Source of the DNA: Fomitopsis serialis
Lineage: Eukaryota; Basidiomycota; Agaricomycetes; Polyporales; Fomitopsidaceae
NCBI RefSeq assembly: GCF_022376445.1
Contig: NW_025954992.1
Location: forward strand, 186,001 to 250,000
Direction of reading: 5' to 3'
Length of the DNA stretch: 64,000 nt
Below the pieces are notes generated by a model that had not been told where the DNA came from, ran no database searches, and saw only the letters and a program-made list of their open reading frames with translations. A program made the translations under genes and the position numbers. Positions 36,124-48,690 of the stretch are shown in pieces; positions within the stretch are counted from its first letter, which is position 1, and each line of letters opens with the position of its first letter.

Positions 36124-39100
36124 GCAAAACGTGTTTGAGGCAATGCACATTGTGAGATGACTTTCTCATAGTGTGCTCCGTCAAGGGCCAAGGGAAGATG
36201 AACAGATTCCGAATTTTGTTCCAACACCTGGGAATGTGTGCTGTACAGGACAGGCTCTATCTCAAAGAGCAGGCACTGTTTGAAGTAAACCTGTCTTGTA
36301 CAGACCAGGTTCCCAATGCTTGAGTTGAGAAGCCACGGACAGAGGGTGTACACACCTGCCAGTGAGGATGAAGCCCAAGTACATGATGAGTCATTGTGAG
36401 CGTAAGCGTCTTGATCCGCTGTCAGAGAAGTCTTGGTGAGACCGGAACTTTGGAGTAGCAGCCAATCACTGCCATCAGACATTGTTTCGGAATTTGCCAG
36501 GATCCGGAACATGCCATATTTTATTTTCTATGGGAGTTGTCAGAGGACTCTTCCGTCTCGTCCTCACTTCATACCCATCATGCCATATCTCATCCCTCAC
36601 TCAAGAACCACTGAACAGTAGTTTCCTGGCTCTCTCGTGTATGTGAAGCTCTCTGACAGACCCAGGCCCGCGCGATGATGCAAGTAACCTCAAGGCCAAC
36701 AATACAACGAAGCAGCTAGGCAAGTCTAAAGACTTTGCCCCTGCATGCACTGCAGGCCAGCTGGTAAGCCGGAACTACATTCAACTCGCTCATCAACTCA
36801 AACCTACCTCTCAGCATGCATCCGTCATCTCGACACGCACATTCGATGTTCCACGCCGGACTCGTACCGACGTGCTGGGAACGTACACGTCGGTCTCGTG
36901 CACTGGCGTGGTCGTTGGACTCTGGAGGGGCGGAACAAGATGGATACTACTGTTCAGACAGATACCGGTGATTGCACGCGATCACGGTCCAGTCGGTGAG
37001 TCCGCATTCACTTCGCGGCATATTCGGAAGCACTCTAACGGGTCGGACAGGTAACTTGCGTTCGCGGAAGCCTCTGAATGATCGCGGAAGATCGCAACGG
37101 GCCGGCTCGCACGGACCGTCAAGATGACCTCCGACTGCCTCATTGAGGCGGCGTGAACGATCTTTGGCGTTCGCCCGGTCTCATTGTCTACGACACACAG
37201 AGCACCCGACGCCCGCGACAAGACTCGAGTCTCCATGGCCTACGCTGGACAGCGCTCTCGGATGCCTACCTTCCGCCGGACGGCTCGCACCTGGAGACGA
37301 CACGACGTGCCGTGCTTCGCATACCACCCGGACAGTCAAGAGACGACATCCTCGCGCTCGGACACGTCGAGCCAGTGCAGAAGTGGGCCATCAGTCTATT
37401 TCTCCCGCCGGTAATTCTCGCCCGGCGGTTTCGCACTTTTTTTTTTCCCAGACCCGGAGCGTCAAGTCCATGCGCACTGAGGCTACGTACCTAGAGCGGA
37501 CACGCTAGTCCTTCGCGCGACGTGTTCTCTCGACGCGTGGTCTCCCCTCCGGGGGACAAGCACACCGGAACGCAGCCCTCCCGCCGGACTGCTCGCAGAC
37601 TATGTCCAGCTAGCAGACGAGGGTTCGGTGCGTCGATGTCCGGGGCTTGCACTCATCGTAGTACTCGTCCGAGGCTGCGGTTTTGCAAGACAAGCCCGAG
37701 TGAGTCGTGGACTTGGTCGACGCACACACGCCGGAATATCGACGGTGCACCTCCAGCCTGTAGATGACGGCTCGGTCCGTCGGAATCCGGCGAGCGCGTG
37801 CACCCATCATCTCCGTTTGACAGGCCGTACTCCTGGACTTGACGCGCCACACTCTGGTCGCGTACCGCCAGCGTCCGTGTGGCAGTCGTCTCGTCCCCGT
37901 GCCCGTTCTCGGACGCGGTCTGCCAGCGAGGTTGTCCGTCCAACCGGGGCATGGAACGGGAGCCTGTGTCCTGGAGTGAGCGAAGCAAGGTAAGCAGGTT
38001 GTGCACGGACGGTGGAAGTAGCTCCCGCGCACGTGACAGATTCCTGCTCGTTGACAGAATTGACGTCCGATTTGGGGCGGACGTGTGGTCCTGGAGCTCG
38101 GTGGACAGGCTTGCCGTTCGGTCATGCGACGGGGGCCAGCGACGGGTCTGCCATCGTTGGCGAAATCAAGCGAGGTGGCGATGTGTGAGGGCATCGAGGG
38201 AAATGCGTTCGCGGGGGGGTCGGAGACACGGCGGATCGTGTTCTGGGCGAGACGGAGACGACAAACGGGATGTACTGCTCTCGGGGAGAAGGGGTTTCCA
38301 TGTTCGTAGCGACTGACATTCAGGCGGTCGAGAGGACGGCCGGGGTGGGATGGAGTCTGGAGAGCGGGATGGCGTAGTTCGAGTGTAGGACGAGGTACTT
38401 ACAGGCAGCCAGTAGTGTACGATGCGACGCTTTGAGTACGAAGGACGCGGTAGCTGCGTCGACAGAGTGCTGTCCGGGAACGGGGTGCATGTCCCGCGAT
38501 CCCGGCGTGCCTGTGTGTCCGGCAGCCCTGCGACTCCCTCTGTGTCCCGAAACTGAGCCTATCTCTGCGATTCTGCTCGGACAGTGTGCGCGAGACTCTG
38601 CACAGGCAGAGGACGGCGCGTCCACCGGAGTGCGACGCGCCGTGACGTCAGCCGCGCTTCCCTGCCACCTGTCACCGCACGTCGCTGAGTTGCCGGGGGA
38701 TGCGTGTGCGTCAGCGATGTGCAAACGCTTCGTTCCTGGCCATCGGGGATGCGAGCAGACGTGGCCCGTGGGTTGGGATTTGAACACAGATGAGTTGCGA
38801 AGCCACGCACAGCTCCCGCTTCGCTTCGCCGTGCGCACAAACAACGCGTACACACCACGTCTTCCCCACGTGTCGCCCGCTCGACCTCTCACATCCTCCA
38901 CACGTTCTGCAACATCCATCCTGCGACGCACCTTGATCGCCGCTGTCCTGCTGCGCTCAATGGTCTGACGGACCACCAGCCCGCTCCAATCGCGTACATA
39001 AGTGCGCGCGAATCACACCCAGAAGCATCTTGCTTCCTATCCGCACCTCTTCTTCACCTCACCGCCGACTCTACCTGATCTATTTGCCTGCCTGGTGACT

Positions 39101-39126
39101 GCCAGTGCTGCGTCTCGATTGTCGTC

Positions 39127-40409
39127 ATGTCTCACAACGCAAAGGTCGTCCTCGTCACAGGGTGCAGCAGGGGAGGCATCGGTTTCGCTCTGTGAGTGTC
39201 TCCGTCGCAGTGTGTGGACGTGTGGTACGTTCATCCAGACAGACCTTCAGTTCCGAGCGAGATGCTTGTGCACGGCGGTAAGAGTGCGGTTCTGCTTGAC
39301 CGGCAAATGGCGGTTCGACTCTGCCTCATGTCTGCCAAAGCAGAACACACGACTGTGGCGGCGTTTCTACTCCAGTGCAATATGACCTCTCTGGTGTTTG
39401 CAGTTCTGGTGTTGGTCAAGGTTCCGAACGACGAAAGCGGTTCAGACGCCCTACGTGTCGCCTCAAGATGGTGCCTCAGCAGTTTAGGTACTGACAAGTC
39501 ATCGCAATAATACAGATGCGAGGAGTTCGCCGCGAAGGGATGCAATGTCTACGCCACCGCGCGTAGGCTTGAAGCCATGGAGGGCTTGCACCCCGACATC
39601 GGGCGCCTTGCCCTCGATGTGACCAACGACGCGAACGTAGACGCGGTCGTCGCGACCATCATCGAGCGCGAAAGGGCGCATCGACATCGTCGTCAACAAC
39701 GCAGGCTCCATGTGCCACGGTACGTACGCGCATTCGGTCCAGCTCGGGGCGTAAGTGATCCTGAGCACACATGGCGTAGGCCCAACGCTGGACAACTCGA
39801 TCGAGGACATCGCCGCCGTCTTCGACACGACACCCTCTCCATCATCCGCGTCTGCAAAGCCGCCGTGCCCCACATGGCCGCGCGCAAGCGGGGGCTCATC
39901 GTGAACATAGGCTCCATCGTCGGCGAGATGTGCGTTCCGTCTTTTCCTCCTCCGCACCCAACTCACTTCCTCTCCAGCCCGACGCCCTGGTCCGGGCCCT
40001 ACTCGCCTCCAAAGCCGCCGTCGCCTCCTTCTCCCAGACGCTCTCCATGGAGCTCCGCCCGCTCGGCTGCACGTCCTGCACTACTCCCCGGGCGCCGTGC
40101 GCTCCCTCATCTCCGCGAACGGCGCGCCGCGCGTGCCGCTCCTGCCCGAGAGCCTCTGGGCGGGCTACCGTGACGCCCATCCTCGCGCGCGTCTTGGCGA
40201 GCGCGAGCGTACGCGGCATGTCGTGCGAGCAGTTCGCGCGCAGCGTCGTGCGGGAGGCGCTGCGGGAGGGCTGGGCGGTCGGGCCGTATAGGGCCGTGAT
40301 GGTCGCGCCGCCGGCGGCGTTGTATAAGGTGCTCGTGTGGTTGCCGAGGACCTTGGTCTTGCGGATCTTTTGGAAGGTGGTTGGGGGGAAGCCGAGGGGC
40401 AGTGAGTGA
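39127..40409 (+). CDS. Short-chain dehydrogenase/reductase, AYR1-like, copy 3, frame broken as written
   Basis: The same exon plan as copy 1, but with about five exonic single-base changes: +1 A near 39672 (gcgaaagggc), -1 A near 39830 (cacgacacc), -1 C near 40004 (ctactcgcc, in the Tyr of the active-site motif), -1 C near 40066 and +1 C near 40177. The C-terminus ends SE as in copy 2. All changes lie in a patch where the non-coding sequence also shows single-base losses, so consensus error is the simplest explanation. A decayed copy is possible. Confidence 0.8.
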
Positions 40410-43400
40410 AGGTGTGTATTCGGACTTGTGTCGTGCGATGTTCGTGGTGAGTCGTCAGGTGTGTTTCGAGGGTCTCTGTTGATTCGCGGCGTTATGACAG
40501 GCAGGACCCAGAGTGCCCGTATCTCTGCACTGAACGCTGTACTGCACCGAGACGGGTCTGTCACTTGAAGTGATTTTCCTCGAAATCGAGTCTTGATATA
40601 CGATCCAGCTCCGAGAGGATTCACCATCGCCTCCCGCTTCCGCGACGACAGCGTTTTTGCTTGGTGAATGGTGTTACTCGCACCGGGTGCTGGACGAGCG
40701 AATCGTCAACGGATGTCAGTTCACCGCGCATGCTCTGCAGTACTCGTTGCATGGCGGCGCAGCTCCTGTGCAGCGAGTTGCTACGCCGCCATGCCAGGGA
40801 TACACCATTCCAAGTTCTACTGGCCTCGCACCGCTCCGACGCACGGCCGCTATACTTCTTCGCCAGTAAGTGTGCGATCTTCTGTTTCATTGACTGGTCT
40901 GATCGGGTGTGCCTCATGCCAGGCGCAGTACGAGCAGATACAGTCCCGAAATCTCTTACCTGCTCTATCCGCCGCACGTAGGCGATTCCACAGCCACGGG
41001 TGGTTGGCGTGAAGGCGAAGGCTAATTCCGTGAGTCAGATGGAGCAGCTTCAGCTTGTGCTGACTCGAGTCTCAGGCTTCAAACTTCAGTTATCCCGGGT
41101 CCGGCGAACGAGAACGTGGTCCAACAAGGCTCCCGGCCGTCGCTCGGACGGACGATGTAATGGCTTGGTCGACTCGCTACGACAGGCCGAGAATGATGCA
41201 CGAATGGATGTGCGACGACAGTGTAGGGGTCTCTCGGCAGTAGGCTTGTGCCGACGGACGAACTCAGTCTGCTCATGCTGAGGGTAGGAGCTCGTAGCCT
41301 GCCGTTCGTCATGCGCACATGCATCCTCGGCAACGACGGACGTGGTACTCGCAACGAAGAGGAGGTTGTTACACCGGAAGACGTAGATGGGCGGGAATCT
41401 CGTGCTATTCAGGTATATATCTAGTAGACAGGACAATGTAATGGCTAGGTCGGCTCACAACAAGCCGCGTATCTAATACATGATTGGGATGCTAGCGAGC
41501 AGAGACGACTATGAATGCGAGTGAGCTCGTCTCGCGGGCAATCAATGGCTCGATCGATTTACTATCTACTGTGCGGGAGAATACACCAGATGTGCGACGA
41601 CAGTGTATACATGTGCATATGAACCCGTTCCGCAGATCCTATGGAGCGATCGACCCACCTGACAACGCCGCACGCGCGATACCAATACTCGTTCCGACTG
41701 CGGTACGGCATCACGTAGGTGTGAGACTGTTCGACAGACTGATCAAGCTGCGGGAGTGATGGTGGCTCTGGCGACTCACTGTACATCTCGGAAGGACATT
41801 CCGCGGTGTCCGGTCAAGGGAACAAACGCAGACATGAAGCTGCGATCGAACGGCCGATAGCACCCGCGTGGAAGCCGGGGTCAGAACTCGACGATTGTCT
41901 TTGTTTCTTCAACCTCGCCTACTGTCCGACTGCCCGACGCGACATCAGTTCCGCTCACTCTGACGACGTGTTTCACGTGGGCATCACTGTAAATTTGGGA
42001 GGGCTATAGGATGAACTGTGATGCCACGATACAGACCTCATTACGCAGTCAGATGTCACGGATAAGCTGCATGAAAGACATGGTTATCCACAATGATATG
42101 ATCAGTGTTTCTCCGTTCCGACTGGTACGCATTACCTTTGTCTACATTCCTCGTAGTCGGCCGTCAGCATGCTCAAACGGTTCCTGAGAGGTCATGTCAT
42201 CAAGTCCCTCGTCGATGTAGTACACCGCGACCTACATGAAGGCGTGGCGAGAGAGTCGCTCGAGATCCTCAGTAGGTGTCATCAGAATTTCATGAAGGGA
42301 ATGGTGCCCGTCCTCTCCGAGCTTGAAGTTCGATTGGCTGGCACGAGCAGGATCCCAGTCGCGCACCCTGCCGCGCAACGAATCGGGTCAGTGCGAAGTT
42401 GGGCAAGCTGACGTCGGTGTGTTCGACGTTGTACGTACTTTGAGGACGGCAGTACGTGTGCGTCTGGGTTACATTGTCACGCGGTCGCTGTGAGTGACAT
42501 CAGCGTAGGACTGTACGGCCTACACAACATACGCACCATCGACCGTGCGGTACCAACAACATTGACAGCGTCGGACTCCTCGAGGACTGGACGGCGACGT
42601 ACGACGAGCAGGAGAGGCGGTACAAGACCATGCCTCTGCTGCTCTCCCCACCGCCTCCTTTTTCTTCTGCGCGAGTCGTGCGAGTCGGAGTGACGTCGTG
42701 ATGCTCGCCAGCTCACGCCCAAGCGAAGTCGCTACCAACCGAGCGGGTGATGTCCCTGAGCGCGGATGGCTTGCGACGAGACATTGTTCCGGGGAGAAGA
42801 GACCCTCTCCTGTAGCCACCGAGACGAAGCAAGCCGTGGCGAGATTCGAAGCGAAGGGTCATCGAGCGCCGTCGCTCGATCACCCACAATCACAGTGCCA
42901 AGGTCAGAGTCTTCTGGAATGTCAGTCAGCATGTTGCGTCCGCCGTACAAGGCCTGCGGAATCGACAATGAGCAAGCGGTTGCTGGGGAAACTTGAAGCC
43001 TCATAGCTGAGTGATACAGTACCGAGAAGGAATTGAGAGGGACATAGTACGGACTTGGACGTGCAGCGGATTGTGTCTTCGCAACGTTCTTCTACTGGAA
43101 GGAGTAGTACTGAGTTGATCTGCGCCTCCGAGTCGCCATTCGATCCACGCGTCGTCTCTTGACAACAGTGGCTTTGGCGCTGACAGGCCGTGTACGGATC
43201 GATTTCACACGGTTACATGGCCGCATTTTCAGTGACATTCGGAGGCTGTGCATTGCGAGGTGGCGGAAGTTCTCCCGGCTCCAGAGACGGCCATTCCGGG
43301 AAGCGGAGAGCTGAATACCGCCATATCCCGTTTGCCGCGTGTACTTCCAGTTGATGTGTAAGTAGCCAAAACGGAGTAAATCATCGTGGAAACTCACAGA

Positions 43401-44944
43401 CTCATCCTTTGGATACCGCCGTGCATTCTCCACTACAACCCTGGGCGGAACTGAAAGCTGTATTCCGTCGTGACGATTGGCTTACGCATCAGCAGCGGCA
43501 GCCTGTAATCATTTCCAAACCATTGTACTGTTGCATTCGCGTCGTAGTACCCGCTTCTGGTCGAGGGTGCGCTCGCGTGGGCATTGCGCGCCGGGTTCTT
43601 GTGCGACATTGCGAACTATCAAACAAACATTAGTACTGAGGAATGTCACTGTTATCAGAAATGTACTGACCCGCTCACCCCGGTTTCCGTCGGCTCTCCT
43701 CGCTTACAGTCTCAGTACATGGGAATGTCACTGAGCCTGGACGCGCTGCAACCTGCCGGTCGGCCCATCGGGAACTTCCAGATACGATGAGTTCGCCAAG
43801 TGTCAGACTGATGTAAAGCATCAAGCAAACGGCGTACCCTGAATGATGGCGGGACACCGACGTGCCTCCGATACTGGTGTAGGGATTATTGCGTCCCGAC
43901 AGACATCGAATGCACCGTAGACGGTGCATGCATGGTGTAGGGCAATAGAACGAGTCTGTAGGTTTCTCGGTCTGTCTGCAAAGCCGGCGAGCGACAGCAA
44001 GGGACGCCGTCTGTCTCCAGGGCCATTCCGAGTAACACGAGATGCTCTGCCCGTTTCGTCAGTACGTCGCCATTGCGGCCGTCCTCAGTGTCGATAGCCC
44101 TTCCGTCACTAGGAATGGGCCCTCACATCCAAGTCAAGTTGACTGGTTAGACCACCACTCTGCGTCGCAGGTCGGCGGTCTGACGTGGCCGTACAAACAG
44201 TCATCCCCGTAGACATACACATTCTGCTCCGAGTCCCGACAATGAGCTACTGCTGCTTAAACTGAAAACAATTGAGACACGACGCCACCGCTTACACGGG
44301 CCATCGAAGCCTGTCCGCTTCGTCAGTGAATTTGTCTGCAGCCCGCTGCCTGCCTGCTTCGCCTCACGCGAGTCCCGGAGGCTGAGACGCGGCTGTCTCT
44401 GGCGACGCCAGCCCGACGCCGAACAGTACCATGCACGAGTACAACCGATCAGGGTTGCACGGCGTCAGGGTTCGCTCCTGGGCCTGCTCACAGACGGTGT
44501 CGTGCAGAGCTGAATCGCGAATTACACCGACTCTGGGTACAGCACAGGCTACGGCGGGGTAAGACGTAGCTTTCCCAAGCGGCCCTAGTGTTGTCAGCAA
44601 GCCTGAGGGACGGTGGACAGGACAGGCGGCGAAGACAGGCGGGACTCGCGCAGGCTCAAAAAAGGCATCCTGCCAACAAATGGGAGCACAGAGTAGCCGT
44701 CGGCTTGGTCAGACCGGCAAGCTCACGACTCGCACTGCTGATCGGGGGACGTCCGACTCAAGGACGCGCCGGTTGGACCCTTGTCCACGCTCTCCCGAGC
44801 TCTACGGCAACGGGCTCTGCGGAGCTGCCCGGGCTGCGAAAGTAGCTATATGCGCACCGGGGTATAAAACAGCACGGACAGACGGCCCGTTCACCCTCGC
44901 CCAAACTCGCAAGCTCGGTCACTCACCATACGTGCACATCCGCG

Positions 44945-45593
44945 ATGGCTAGACGCGTCGTTCTCGTCTGTCCAGTCGACTCGTCTCGCCGAAAGCCTCG
45001 TTATTCCTCCACACTCTCCGAGAGGAGGGGGCTCTTGCGCTCCGTCCTTACCGAAGGGCTGCGTATGTGCGAGTCCCTGCCAATTCGTTTGCGCGACTGA
45101 CCTGCGTGTCTCCAGGAGAGATCACGAAGAATCCCCGCGTGCGTATGCGCTACAACGAGCACGACTTTTGGGAGCACGTCGTGCGCCGGCTCCACTACAA
45201 ACTCGTCGGCTGGCCGCCGTCGACTCCCTTCACGAACCTGAGCAATCTCAAGGGCGGTCGCCGTCCCGTCGAGGAGCTGCTCCAGCTCTGGAGCAAGGGG
45301 ACCCTCACCTTCATGCACGTCAGTTCACCCGACGAGATCGCCGACTCAAACCGCGCACCGTTCGACAGCGGGCCTGCCGGTGCGACCTCAAGAGCCACAG
45401 AAACCCGCTGACGGCGTCCGGGAAGCCGCGCCGTTGCCGCCACCGAGGCGCAATCACGCCGCTCTATGTTCACGAAGCCGTCGATGCGCGCATGGACACC
45501 GAGATCGAGGAAGTTGAGGCGGAGGCGGGCGGCAGACGGGTAGCGCAGGGTGAGCTTGCGGAGGACCCTATCGGTGATGCAGACGGCTGGTAG
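44945..45593 (+). CDS. Small gene of unknown function in repeat unit, copy 3
   Basis: Counterpart of the gene at 25059. The TATA element lies about 82 bases upstream (gggtataaaacagc near 44,860). Exon 1 joins exon 2 in frame here (CTG C joined to GA GAG ATC ACG). The frame is open through MRYNEHDFWEHVVRRLHYKL, VGWPPSTPF, LLQLWSKGTLTFMHVSSPDE. One C is missing near 45344 (gactcaaacc against gacctcaaacc), which shifts the tail. With it restored from unit 1 the frame runs to the stop at 45593. Best-preserved copy. Family unknown. Confidence 0.5.
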
Positions 45594-45916
45594 TAGATTC
45601 CGTCGCGTACATCAGAATTGATTGTGATTTGTCGAAGACGTGCAAGCGGGAGGACGGCGGCAGAGCGAGACAGAATTGCCGCAAGTGACGGTCAGAGCGA
45701 AGCCTCTGGCGCCAGAGCCCGAGATTCAGATCGACGCGACGCGGCGACTTGGGCGCTCGGTAGAAGCCCGGATTGGGCAGGTGCCTCCTCCTCGCCACAA
45801 TCCTCAGCTCTGCGCGCGCACATTCATCCTAGGTAAACAATCGTACGTGCGCGAGTACTGACATATGCACTAGTTCATACGTGCAGTCGCCGCAAGCCTT
45901 GAACATTTTTGCTGTA

Positions 45917-46052
45917 GGAATGCTGAGGTAATCTGCATGATCGAGACAGACTTCCAGCCCGCCGGTTGATCGCATAAACGAGGGTTGCATCGGAGGCGTT
46001 CGAGATGATCTCCCAAAGGAAGATCTCCTTGTTCGAGTAGATGAAGGTGTCT
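45917..46052 (-). pseudogene. HSP90 N-terminal fragment, unit 3
   Basis: Same as in unit 1: YSNKEIFLWEIISNASDA on the minus strand at 45986-46042, preceded by an acceptor-like ...ttgcag. No start codon or downstream chaperone domains. Confidence 0.75.
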
Positions 46053-48690
46053 GCAAAACGTGTTTGAGGCAATGCACATTGTGAGATGACTTCTCATAGT
46101 GTGCTCCGTCCAAGGGCCAAGGGAAGATGAACAGATCTCCGAATTTTGTTCCAACACCCTGGGAATGTGTGCTGTACAGGACAGGCTCTATCTCAAAGAG
46201 CAGGCACTGTTTGAAGTACAACCTGTCTTGTACAGACCAGGTTCCCAATGCTTGAGTTGAGAAGCCACGGACAGAGGGTGTACACACCTGCCAGTGAGGA
46301 TGAAGCCCAAGTACATGATGAGTCATTGTGAGCGTAAGCGTCTTGATCCGCTGTCAAGAGAAGTCTTGGTGAGACCGGAACTTTGGAGTAGCAGCCAATC
46401 ACTGCCCATCAGACATTGTTTCGGAATTTGCCAGGATCCGGAACATGCCATATTTTATTTTCTCATGGGAGTTGTCAGAGGACTCTTCCGTCTCGTCCTC
46501 ACTTCATACCCATCATGCCATATCTCATCCCCTCACTCAAGAACCACTGAACAGTAGTTTCCTGGCTCTCTCGTGTATGTGAAGCTCTCTGACAGACCCA
46601 AGGCCCCGCGCGATGATGCAAGTAACCTCAAAGGCCAACAATACAACGAAGCAGCTAGGCAAGTCTAAAGACTTTGCCCCTGCATGCACTGCAGGCCCAG
46701 CTGGTAAGCCCGGACACTACATTCAACTCGCTCATCACACTCACAACCTACCTCTCAGCATGCATCCGTCATCTCGACACGCACATTCGATGTTCCACGC
46801 CGGACTCGTACCGACGTGCTGGGAACGTACACGTCGGTCTCGTGCACTGGCGTGGTCGTTGGACTCTGGAGGGGCGGAACAAGAATGGATACTACTGTTC
46901 AGACAGATACGCGGTGATTGCACGCGATCACGGTCCAGTCGGTGAGTCCGCATTCACTTCGCGGCATATTCGGAAGCACTCTAACGGGTCGGACAGGTAA
47001 CTTGCGTTCGCGGAAGCCTCTGAATGATCGCGGAAGATCGCAACGGGCCGGCTCGCACGGACCGTCAAGATGACCTCCGACTGCCTCATTGAGGCGGCGT
47101 GAACGATCTTTGGCGTTCGCCCGGTCTCATTGTCTACGACACACAGAGCACCCGACGCCCGCGACAAGACTCGAGTCTCCATGGCCTACGCTGGACAGCG
47201 CTCTCGGATGCCTACCTTCCGCCGGACGGCTCGCACCTGGAGACGACACGACGTGCCGTGCTTCGCATACCACCCGGACAGTCAAGAGACGACATCCTCG
47301 CGCTCGGACACGTCGAGCCAGTGCAGAAGTGGGCCATCAGTCTATTTCTCCCGCCGGTAATTCTCGCCCGGCGGTTTCGCACTTTTTTTTTTCCCAGACC
47401 CGGAGCGTCAAGTCCATGCGCACTGAGGCTACGTACCTAGAGCGGACACGCTAGTCCTTCGCGCGACGTGTTCTCTCGACGCGTGGTCTCCCCTCCGGGG
47501 GACAAGCACACCGGAACGCAGCCCTCCCGCCGGACTGCTCGCAGACTATGTCCAGCTAGCAGACGAGGGTTCGGTGCGTCGATGTCCGGGGCTTGCACTC
47601 ATCGTAGTACTCGTCCGAGGCTGCGGTTTTGCAAGACAAGCCCGAGTGAGTCGTGGACTTGGTCGACGCACACACGCCGGAATATCGACGGTGCACCTCC
47701 AGCCTGTAGATGACGGCTCGGTCCGTCGGAATCCGGCGAGCGCGTGCACCCATCATCTCCGTTTGACAGGCCGTACTCCTGGACTTGACGCGCCACACTC
47801 TGGTCGCGTACCGCCAGCGTCCGTGTGGCAGTCGTCTCGTCCCCGTGCCCGTTCTCGGACGCGGTCTGCCAGCGAGGTTGTCCGTCCAACCGGGGCATGG
47901 AACGGGAGCCTGTGTCCTGGAGTGAGCGAAGCAAGGTAAGCAGGTTGTGCACGGACGGTGGAAGTAGCTCCCGCGCACGTGACAGATTCCTGCTCGTTGA
48001 CAGAATTGACGTCCGATTTGGGGCGGACGTGTGGTCCTGGAGCTCGGTGGACAGGCTTGCCGTTCGGTCATGCGACGGGGGCCAGCGACGGGTCTGCCAT
48101 CGTTGGCGAAATCAAGCGAGGTGGCGATGTGTGAGGGCATCGAGGGAAATGCGTTCGCGGGGGGGTCGGAGACACGGCGGATCGTGTTCTGGGCGAGACG
48201 GAGACGACAAACGGGATGTACTGCTCTCGGGGAGAAGGGGTTTCCATGTTCGTAGCGACTGACATTCAGGCGGTCGAGAGGACGGCCGGGGTGGGATGGA
48301 GTCTGGAGAGCGGGATGGCGTAGTTCGAGTGTAGGACGAGGTACTTACAGGCAGCCAGTAGTGTACGATGCGACGCTTTGAGTACGAAGGACGCGGTAGC
48401 TGCGTCGACAGAGTGCTGTCCGGGAACGGGGTGCATGTCCCGCGATCCCGGCGTGCCTGTGTGTCCGGCAGCCCTGCGACTCCCTCTGTGTCCCGAAACT
48501 GAGCCTATCTCTGCGATTCTGCTCGGACAGTGTGCGCGAGACTCTGCACAGGCAGAGGACGGCGCGTCCACCGGAGTGCGACGCGCCGTGACGTCAGCCG
48601 CGCTTCCCTGCCACCTGTCACCGCACGTCGCTGAGTTGCCGGGGGATGCGTGTGCGTCAGCGATGTGCAAACGCTTCGTTCCTGGCCATC

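Larger units (their letters stand above)
28793..38744. repeat. Tandem repeat unit 2 (about 9952 bp)
   Basis: Second full unit, near-identical to unit 1. Differences are mostly single-base indels. They are sparse up to about 34,680, dense at 34,680-36,980, then sparse again. It carries SDR copy 2, the small gene and the HSP90 fragment. Confidence 0.95.
38745..48690. repeat. Tandem repeat unit 3 (about 9946 bp)
   Basis: Third full unit. It is indel-rich at about 39,230-42,730 and 43,550-44,080 and nearly identical to unit 1 elsewhere. It carries SDR copy 3, the small gene and the HSP90 fragment. Confidence 0.95.

Noticed and set aside
38320..38976. 218-codon minus-strand open frame across the unit 2/3 border (also at 48266-48922)
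   Set aside because: It spans the repeat junction and antisense promoter sequence, is low-complexity Arg/Ser/Ala-rich, is changed by a one-base indel in unit 1, and has no recognisable domain.
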